Shown piece after piece: positions 56,375 to 64,000 of a stretch of DNA of 64,000 nt. The translations under genes and the position numbers were made by a program. Under the pieces are notes generated by a model that searched no databases, was not told the origin of the DNA, and worked only from the letters and a program-made list of their open reading frames with translations. The stretch is taken from NCBI RefSeq assembly GCF_036850765.1, contig NC_089490.1, positions 101,234,074-101,298,073 of the forward strand. The letters are read 5' to 3'. Origin of the DNA: Saccopteryx bilineata. Lineage: Eukaryota; Chordata; Mammalia; Chiroptera; Emballonuridae. The first letter of the stretch is position 1; each line of letters opens with the position of its first letter.

Positions 56375-56992
56375 TAGCATATAGCCTCTACATGCCCTGT
56401 ACCTCTTGCTAAGGGGACCCAGGCCTGGTATAAGTGACAGCCAGCCTTGGTTCACAGCTTGTCCTCTCCTGGGTAACTCCAAACCCAGCAGAAGTATAAG
56501 CCATCTTTCAATTGTTCATATCTTGTGCTAGGTGGTCCCAGGCAGGGCACAGATAGTGGCTGACCTTGTACCTCCTTGGATGTCCCAGAGCCAGTGTACC
56601 CAGTACAGCTTCAGATCATGCCAGAGTACAACTCTACCACCTCCATGAGTGACACACTCAAGAGGCAGACTCGATGAGCACCAAAACCTCACTGTAGCAA
56701 GTCCTGGTCTGTAGGATAAATTCCTCTTCTGCTGTTGCAGGCGATCCAAGCAGGTGATTGGCCTGTGCATCAATCACTTCAAGTAATGCCAACAGCATCA
56801 AGGCTCAACTATGACAGGACAAGGCATACAGCTCACACAGAGGAGCACTTGAAGCACCTAGCTAGGGTGACTGGAGAGGCTGCACCACTGGCCCTACAGA
56901 ACACCTACTACATAAGGGTACTACTCTACAAAGCCCAAGAGAGATAGCAGCTCTACCTAATACATAAATACAAACACAGGGAGGCAGCCAAA

Positions 56993-57870
56993 ATGAGAAG
57001 ACAAGAAATATGACCCAATTGAAAGGACAGAACAGAACTCTAGAAAAAGAACTAAATAAAATGGAGGCAAGCATACTACCAGATACAGAGTTCAAAATAA
57101 TGGTTATAAGGATGCTCAAGGAACCTAGTGAGAACTTTAAGTGCATGAAAAAAGACATAGAAATCATAAAAAAATAACAAGTCAGAAATGAAATATACAG
57201 TAACTGAAATGAATAATGAATAGGAAATCAACAATAAAGTAGATGAAACCGAGAAGTAAATCGGGGACTTAAAATATAAGGAAGCAAAATACACCCAATC
57301 AAAACAGCAAAGAAAAAGAGAGTCCAAAGAAATGAGGACAGTATAAAGAGCCTCTGAGATAACTTCAAGCATAGCACCATTCACCTTATGAGGGTGATGA
57401 AAGCAAAAGAGAGAAAACAAAAATTGACATTCTATTTGAAAAAGTAATGACAGAAAACTTCCCTAACCTGGTGAAAGAAACAGACATACTAGTCCAGGAA
57501 GCACAGAGAGTTCCAAACAAGATGAACCCAAAGAGACCCATGACAAGACATGTCATAATTAGAATACAAAAGGTTAAAGACAAAGAACTTAAAAGCAGCA
57601 AGAGAATAGCAGTTAGTTGCCTACAAGGGAGCTCCCATAAGACTGTTCGCTGATTTCTTGACAGAAACTTTGCAGGTCAGAAAGGAGTGGCGAGAAATAT
57701 TCAAAGTGATGAAAAGAAAGGATCTACAACCAAGATTACTCTACCCACCAAAGCTATCATTTAGAATCAAAGAGCTTTCCAGACAAGAAAAAGCAAAAGG
57801 AGTCCATCACCTTCAAACCAGTATTACATAAAATGTTAAAGTATCTTAAGAAGAAGAGAAAAAAAAAAGA
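56993..57870 (+). pseudogene. L1-type ORF1 of the HAL1-like element, broken
   Basis: Encodes the L1 ORF1p RNA-binding protein family. The ATG at 56993 is followed within seven codons by a stop in that frame, so a one-base lesion lies near the start. Conserved pieces include the KLEFKIMVIRMLK-like segment (57090), a VMTENFPNLVKETDILVQEA block (57447) and the RHVIIRIQKVKDKE block (57550), that is, coiled coil, RRM and C-terminal domain in order. Several frameshifts; not translatable as a whole. Confidence 0.82.
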
Positions 57871-58284
57871 TAAAAAGTATAAACAATAAAATGGCAATAA
57901 ATACCAACAACTGAAGCTAAAATACAAAATAAATGAACAAGCAGAACAGAAACAAGATCATAGATACAGAGAATATTTTGATGGCTGCCAGAAGGGAGGG
58001 TAGATGGGAAAATGGGTAGAAACATGAAGGGATTCGGAAGTACAGGTTGGTTGTTACAGAATAGCTATGGGTATGTAAAGCAGAGGGACTAGAGCTAATA
58101 ATATTCTAATAACGATGCATGATTGCAGACAGGTACAAGATTTATCAGAATGGTCACTTAGTAAGTTATACAAGGACTAATCAATGGGGTGAACACTGTA
58201 ACTAATAAAATATTATATGCCAACTATAATTGAAAAATACAAAATGCTTTAAAAACTAAATTAAATTAAATTTAAAATATAATC

Positions 58285-58470
58285 AAAAGTAGAAGAGGGT
58301 AAAGGAGGGTAAGTGGTGGTGGAAGGAGACTTGACTTGGGGTGGTGAGCACAAACTACAATATACAGATAATGTATTATAGAACTGTACACCTGAATCCT
58401 GTACAATATAATTTTATTAATCAATGTCACCCCAATAAATTCAATAATCAAAATAAATAAAATGTATTGG
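58285..58470 (+). mobile_element. L1 3' terminus, sense
   Basis: GGAGACTTGACTTGGGGTGG, ATAGAACTGTACACCTGAAT and ATCAATGTCACCCCAATAAA mark the end of an L1M-type 3' UTR. It may be the true 3' end of the HAL1-like element or a separate truncated L1; it resembles 62473-62787. Confidence 0.8.
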
Positions 58471-61039
58471 GTTTTAAATTAAAAAAAATAAGAGTATTAA
58501 AATCCCCCCAAAATTAGGCCTAAGGAAAGAATTCCTATAAAATGCTCAAATGATTTTTCACACAGACCTATCCATCTAATGAATAGTTGCTGACTATGAC
58601 AAATGCAATTCATTATCATTTTAGAATGACACAAATTAAAGATAATTATAGATAAACTATCATTCTAACACAAAATGTAGCGTTGATGATACATTATATT
58701 GGGATTTTGATTTCCCCTATTTATTGAACATTTACTGAGATTAGAACATCACAGTTCAGACTTGCAAAAGGAAAAAAAACAAACACATAAAATACAGATC
58801 AGATCACAGCCAATTATGATAAACTCTGTGGAGCACCTACATGTTGATTGCAGTAAAATTTTGTTTTATTTACATATTTAGAAATTACTTTTCCATTAAA
58901 AGGAAGCTTGAGCAAAATAAAAAGGCTCAAGGCCACTTGTTTGGGGGATTTTAGGAAGTAAAATGTTGTGTTCAGTATTCAGTCGGTGTAAGAGGAAGAT
59001 AAAACGTACAAACTTCACTTCTGCTTGTTCTGTCTGTGGGTGAGTTTTGGTCAGTCTGGTTTGGTGCACAATGTGAGTGTTTAGATGTACAGTTTGGTTG
59101 TGTAGTTTTGTTGAAATTTTGATGTAGAGGTAAAGGCTGGACAAAAATGAAAATGTCAGTGCTAGTTGGTGACCAGACCAAAAAATCTGTGAAAAAATGA
59201 ACTCTCTTCTCACTGAATGAATAGAATTATCAATCACACAATAGGAAAGAAAGAGACACTAATAGGAATTATGTATTACATTGTATTTGGGGTACTTTTT
59301 TAGGATTATGGAAAGGAAATCATGGGATAACCCTGTGATAAAAAGGATTTTATGAGGTCTTTATTAAATGTACATAATATATTTACTCATTCATTGGTTC
59401 AATCAAAAACCCTGAGTATACACTATGAGCCAGGCACTGAATGAACCAAATAGACCTGGTGTAACGCTGATGAAATTTTAAATCAAATTTAATAACCATT
59501 ACAGTAAAATGGAAACACCCAAATTCATATAAACTATAAAAACTCTTCAAAAGTATTTATATAAAGTAGTCAATGTTGCATGAGAAAATATAAACCAATA
59601 GGAAGCCATGAAAGAGACTAGGGTCAAATAAAGTTAGTCTGAGGAGGCCAAGGAGGAGATTGCATTTAGGAAGGGGGAAAAGTAGGATTTGCTCAAGTGG
59701 AGTGGGAAGGGCATATCAGGCAGGTCAAGCAGGTAGGAGAAACATATGCAAGTGAAAGTTTTCTTAGCTGACACCACAGCATGAGTGTGAAGATGTACTG
59801 AGGTTTTAACTCTGCATCAATCTCCGTACAACGAAGAGTCACATGGCATTTATCCATGTAGAGAGTCTCTTTCCAATGGGACAACATTGAAGATTTATTC
59901 TACTGTGAAGAGAATTCATCAGGTTTTTCAGAACAAATGAGGTCTTGCCTATTTACATGACAAAAGGATTGTTTGGTTTACAAAGAAATTTGCCACAGCA
60001 AGGTTATTTAGATAGTAAAATTATTTTACATATTAAAAACATAAAGCTGTTTTCTAAAATGTGCTATCTTCTCCTGCGAAGAACACATGTATTTTACCAA
60101 AAAAATGTATCATCTCCTTTCAATAAAAAATAGCAACCCTACCATTTCATTTTATTTGGGTATTAATGTCAAGACTCAAATAGAGTATGTTTTTTTTATT
60201 CTCTTTGAGAGCACTTTTCAGAGGTCATTGCAGGGTATGTCATAGATATTTTTAAAGAGGGAATGAATGAATGAATGGTAAGTATAACACTGTTTTTCAA
60301 TGACATGCCAGGTATATGAATTATTATAATGGCTTAGGAGCAAATTTCATCTACCATCTTTCCAATTCCCCTTCATTCAATGGCTTTTCCAGTGTCACCT
60401 ATCAAATGTTTCAAACAAAAAAACATCAATTATAAGCAACCCAAAGAATCAAATTTGGCAAGATAGATTTGGCTTTTCCCCTCTTACATACTAAAGTATA
60501 AAGTTATAAATACGAACTAATTTACTTTAGACTTGCTTCTTGTCACTCACCTAATTAATAAAACCAATTTCATAGAATATAAAACATGTTAAAATTGAAG
60601 ATGACGTTAAAAGCTATCTATAATTCTAAATTTCAAAAGGATTTAAAAAACATAGTGATATGAGAGACCCAGAAATTAGTTGTCCTGTTCTTTAGACTAA
60701 TTGGGTTCAAATGTTTGCCTTTGTGACATATGCAGAAGGTCCTCCTGCTTGCTAAGCAATCTTAGCAAATTCACACACAGGTCAGAACGGTCATGTTTGA
60801 ATAAAATTTATTTAATTTTATTTGAATAATATTTTTCAGTGGCCATCAAGCAGACTCTGAGACAGTTATATCATAGAAAATCTACACCAGTTATTTCTGA
60901 TCTAAAACATTTTACACTTAGAAGATTTAGGAAACCCATCAGAAATGAAATTTGGGCCTGTCAGTCACTTAGCCATTTATCTTGGATTACATTTCTGTTT
61001 CAAGAAGAAAAACAACTTATTCTAACTACTTTCCTAACC
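58471..61039. other. Mostly unassigned AT-rich sequence
   Basis: About 2.5 kb without a recognised gene. 59395-59450 (TATGAGCCAGGCACTG) is a tiny L2-like scrap; a (GAAT)n patch lies at 60262-60278. Frames such as the minus-strand ones at 58896-59237 and the plus-strand one at 60839-61144 have no support. Confidence 0.4.
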
Positions 61040-61345
61040 CATTTATCTTTGGGGATCCATCTACTTATCAATCCATCCACCCATCAATCCATCATTTCTA
61101 TATCTATTCAATATATCTATCTGTCTAGAACAAATATTAATTGAGGGTATATTGCATACTAATGTTGTTCTGAACCCCGGGGTTTCAGTAGTGACTACAC
61201 AAGGTGCCTATACTCATTCTAGAGAGGTAAACGGACAATGAAGGAGTAATCAAGCAATTTCAATATGGATAAATTGTATGATGAAAAACAATGCAAGGTA
61301 GGAGAAGATGGAGACTATTTTAAATTAGGGGCCAGGGAAGGCCTC
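61040..61345 (-). repeat. ATCC-rich microsatellite and L2-like fragment, antisense
   Basis: 61050-61085 is an (ATCC/ATCA)n-like stretch. 61128-61345 (AATATTAATTGAGGGTATAT, then GAAGGAGTAATCAAGCAATT and GGCCAGGGAAGGCCTCTCCC) fits antisense L2. Confidence 0.5.
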
Positions 61346-61460
61346 TCCCCTGCTTTCCCTACTCTATCAATTTTTCCTGTTAGCCGAGCACTTCCTGCAC
61401 ACTGCTGACTCTCGAGTCTTCTCTCTCTCTCCTATTTGCTTTTACTTCATTTCTGCCTCT
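61346..61460. other. Short spacer
   Basis: Nothing recognised. Confidence 0.4.
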
Positions 61461-61461
61461 C

Positions 61462-61706
61462 AGAAAGAGTGGATTAGATGCCTGACCTGTGGTGGCACAG
61501 TGGATAAAGCGTCGACCTGGAAATGCTGAGGTTGCCGGTTCGAAACCCTGGGCTTGCCTGGTCAAGGCACATATGGGAGTTGATGCTTCCAGCTCCTCCC
61601 CCCTTCTCTCTCTCTGTCTCTCTCTCTCTGCCTCTCTCTCTCCTCTCTAAAAATGAATAAATAAATAAATAAAAATTAAAAAAAAAAAAAAGAAAGTGGA
61701 TTAGAG
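61462..61706 (+). mobile_element. VES-type SINE, sense, best-preserved short form, with target duplication
   Basis: Head GCCTGACCTGTGGTGGCACA, CGACCTGGAAATGCTGAGG, intact B box GGTTCGAAACC, GGCTTGCCTGGTCAAGGCAC, TGATGCTTCCAGCTCC, a TC stretch and an (AAAT)n/A tail. Flanks AGAAAGAGTGGATTAGA (61462-61478) and AGAAAGTGGATTAGA (61691-61706) are a duplication differing by two bases. The clean B box suggests a young copy. Confidence 0.95.
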
Positions 61707-62472
61707 GGTGGAAATAGTGTATGACAATGTTGTTCTTGCTGACAGCTCTACAGAGAGATTTGGTTCAAAGGACGTTGACAATAATGGATAAAATGAGGTG
61801 TTCTTGGATTTTAACAATATTCTTTTTTTTTATGCCACTCTGGGCTCATATATCAATAATTTTCTGAGTGGCCTCAGCATATCTAGGCTCTGGGAATATG
61901 TCTGGCACTGGTCATTTATAACACATTAAAATCACAGTTTAGTAGTCTGCTTTAATTGGTTCACCTCTAAATTTGCTAGGAAGTCATCTTGAATCTTTAG
62001 CAAAGAATCTGTACTTGGAGATTCCCTTGAAGTCATAAAAAATATTAATGTACCTATTTTATATATTGCGTATTTTCTGAGTATGTCTTTCTGCATATAT
62101 TATGTGCATATTTTCAAACAAATAACATTAAACTGTTTCCAATTCTTTGACTTGTGTATCAAGGGCTATCACTAAATTGGTGGTAAGAGCTTTGGACAAT
62201 GTATTAGTCACTAAGTACTGTTTACCGAAAATTGTGATACCTACTAGCAATAGGATAAAGGCCTGTGGGGAATAGCTTAGATCAGAAAGAAGTAGTTCCT
62301 TGCAGTTACAAGGATAGAGAAAAACTCTCTTAATATTTCTAAAGAGAAAGAAAGTGAATATGGTGATTTAGATTCTCAGAATCCTTGAAAATACAGACAC
62401 AAAAAGGAATTCTTGTTTCATGGAAATTCTTGGGAAGGTAAGTCATATTCTAAAGCTAAAATCAGAAGTCAG
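61707..62472. other. Unassigned sequence
   Basis: No gene or repeat recognised. Confidence 0.45.
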
Positions 62473-62787
62473 CTCTTTGCATGACAGCTGTCAGAGGGGA
62501 GGAGGTTGCAGAGCTGGGTGAAAAAAGTGAAAGGATTAAGCCTAAAACACAAAAACAAAAACCCAGAGACACAGACAACACAGCATGGTGATTACCAGAG
62601 AGGAAGTGGGGTGGGAGAAGGTACGGGGGAGGGGGGGGGATAAATGGTGATGGGTGGGGACTTGAACACAGTACAATAGACAGATAATGTATCATAGAGT
62701 TGTACACCTGAAACCTATATAATTTTATTAATCTGTGTCGCCCCAATAAATTCAATTTAAAAAAATTTTAAAAAGAAAGGAAAAGAA
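62473..62787 (+). mobile_element. 5'-truncated L1M-type 3' end, sense
   Basis: CATGGTGATTACCAGAGAGG, a G-rich run (62625-62639), ATAGAGTTGTACACCTGAAA and CTGTGTCGCCCCAATAAATT, ending in an A-rich tail (to about 62787). Same 3' UTR family as 58285-58470. Confidence 0.85.
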
Positions 62788-63461
62788 ATACAGTGGTCTG
62801 TTTTAGGATAATCTCTCATCATGCATCAGTACTGAAGAAAACTTGAAAAACTAGGAAAATTTTCCTAGAATCAAAGAAGCCTGGTGTGGGACAGGATGTT
62901 AAAAATCAACTAGTCCAACTCTCCATTTAGAATCACTGGGCAACTTCCCTACCATAAATGTTCAGAGTCCAGAAGTGGAGAACTCGTTCCTTTCTGATGC
63001 AGTGCACTTCTTTAATGGATGCCCACACAGTTGGTGAAACATTCCCGCTTGCTGAATGGCAATCTATTTCTCTTTTAAGCTCTATTTCCATTACAGAAAT
63101 TGAACCACACATTTGGGGACTCTTTTTACTTTCAAGTTACATTTTAACTACAAACCAGCACTTGCTGGAGCCGTAGTATAGATTTTAGACCCATAATTTA
63201 GACATTTGGAAGGTGTTGTAAGGGCAAGTGGGACGAGCAAAAGGCCTTAGTCTTGTGCTCTAATCTAAAATTTCTTGAAGTTCTTCACCAACAGTTACTG
63301 GGTATTCAGTGGATATGGTAAAGGGCTTATTTCCAACCTGGACTGTTTCTTGTGAACTGTGCCCTCCACATCTCATGAAGTACAAATAGGGGTTAGTCCT
63401 TTAAAGGTGATCTAGCCTGAACTTTTTATTTAACTCTAGTGAAAGGTGAGTTCTCAAGAGG
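62788..63461. other. Unassigned sequence
   Basis: No gene or repeat recognised; frame 62958-63176 is unsupported. Confidence 0.45.
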
Positions 63462-63472
63462 CTAATTCTTTT

Positions 63473-63524
<52 letters not shown>

Positions 63525-63550
63525 TTTCTTTTTCTTTCTTTATTTCTTTT
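63462..63550. repeat. (CTTT)n microsatellite
   Basis: A near-perfect (CTTT) run, slightly interrupted at its right side by CTTTTT variants. It abuts the 3' end of the antisense L1, so on the minus strand it is an (AAAG)n continuation of the L1 tail. Confidence 0.93.
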
Positions 63551-64000
63551 TATTTAATTAGTTATGTTTACATAGATTCTAGGGTCACCCCAAATGTATC
63601 TCCTCTCCCCCACATTCCCCTCAAAATCTCCTTTGCCCTCCTCCCTACAGCACCCTACCCTCTTCCCTTCAGGTTTATCCCATCCTATCATCCCTTTCCC
63701 TCTGTCCTCTTTTCCTCTGGTCCCTTTGATCCCTCCTCTGTCTCAATTCCGTTCCTCAGTTCTCATTATTCCTTGGATGCCTCAAATGAGTGAAGTCATA
63801 TGATATTTTTTTTTCTCTGCCTGGCTTATTTCCCTTAACATAATAGTTTCCCTCCATATTGTTGCAAAAGGTAATATTTCCTTCTTTTTCATAGCCCCAT
63901 AGTATTCCATTGTATATATAAATATATACCACAGTTTTTTAATCCACTCATCCACTGATGGACACTTGGGCTGTTTCCAGATCTTTGCTATTGTGAACAA
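63551..64000 (-). mobile_element. L1 LINE 3' end, antisense, running off the right edge
   Basis: From left to right: the 3' UTR complement (AGGGTCACCCCAAATGTATC), a pyrimidine-rich UTR, then ORF2 C-terminal codons on the minus strand (frame 63782-64000, MFTIAKIWKQPKCPS). Its 3' UTR differs from the other L1s here, so it is another subfamily. The element continues beyond the window. Confidence 0.9.

Larger units (their letters stand above)
55210..58284 (+). mobile_element. HAL1-like element (L1 5' UTR and ORF1, no ORF2)
   Basis: Order: L1M-type 5' UTR (about 55210-56992: GAGCCACCCGAAGTCTAGTC, CAAGCCCTCTCCTGACAGAG, GAACACCTACTACATAAGGG), broken ORF1 (56993-57870), then directly an L1M-type 3' UTR (about 57955-58260) homologous to 34930-35215. 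The 2.5-4 kb expected for ORF2 is missing; the start of the ORF2 junction phrase (AATGGCAATAAATACC at 57890) is kept and then jumps to 3' UTR. This architecture is that of the HAL1 (half-L1) family. A SINE (55931-56361) is nested in the 5' UTR. Confidence 0.78.

Noticed and set aside
63446..63803. 115-codon frame beginning with a Ser/Phe-rich repeat
   Set aside because: It is a translation of the CTTT microsatellite and the pyrimidine-rich complement of an L1 3' UTR.
1..64000. Presence of a host protein-coding gene
   Set aside because: I looked for exon-like frames outside repeats in both strands and found none longer than about 130 codons with any recognisable domain. Small exons cannot be excluded without alignment.

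Overview
This is mammalian nuclear DNA, almost certainly from a bat. The evidence is the repeat content. At least twelve tRNA-derived SINE copies of the chiropteran VES type are present, with a GACCTGTGGTGGCRCAG-like head, a GGTTCGA-type B box and a TC-rich body. They sit among bat-style L1 elements, hAT and Tigger/mariner-type DNA transposons and old mammalian repeats (L2, MIR, MER5-like, MaLR-like LTRs). A rhinolophoid (horseshoe-bat-like) source is my guess from the SINE flavour, not something the sequence proves. I see no host protein-coding exon, no rRNA or functional tRNA gene, and nothing prokaryotic. Repeat family names are recognised from memory of consensus phrases and have not been checked by search.

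Layout. 1-3.8 kb: 3' part of a young sense L1 whose visible ORF2 has only one frameshift, in an A10 run. 3.8-12 kb: old LTR-like repeats; one (about 7.02-8.53 kb) is broken by a Tigger-like MITE and a composite of two SINEs. 12.03-18.01 kb: a nearly full-length, decayed L1 with a repeat-bearing 5' UTR, broken ORF1 and broken, internally deleted ORF2. 18.01-21.6 kb: a class II (betaretrovirus-like) endogenous retrovirus remnant with broken pro and pol, split by a hAT element with perfect 8-bp target duplications and by a SINE. 21.6-22.4 kb: another L1 3' end and a SINE. 22.4-34.4 kb: SINEs, a fossil Tigger with part of its transposase, MER5-like, MIR and L2 fragments. 34.4-48.7 kb: L1, SINE, LTR and L2 fragments, a second hAT element and an unusual MITE. 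48.7-51.9 kb: a mariner-like MITE, then antisense L1 copies; one L1 is interrupted by about 290 bp of degenerate telomeric (CCCTAA)n. 52-64 kb: SINEs, a HAL1-like element (L1 5' UTR and ORF1 but no ORF2), L1 3' ends, a CTTT microsatellite, and an antisense L1 running off the right edge.

How the parts relate. Nothing here is a working pathway; the window is a layered record of transposition. L1 machinery (ORF1p, ORF2p) would have mobilised the SINEs, the HAL1-like element and perhaps the telomere-like insert, while the cut-and-paste elements left TA or 8-bp target duplications. The items I find most worth following up are the telomere-like insert with a poly(T) edge and flanking 8-bp duplication, the 362-codon open frame antisense to the L1 5' UTR, and the ERV remnant that ends in an 18-A run instead of an LTR.
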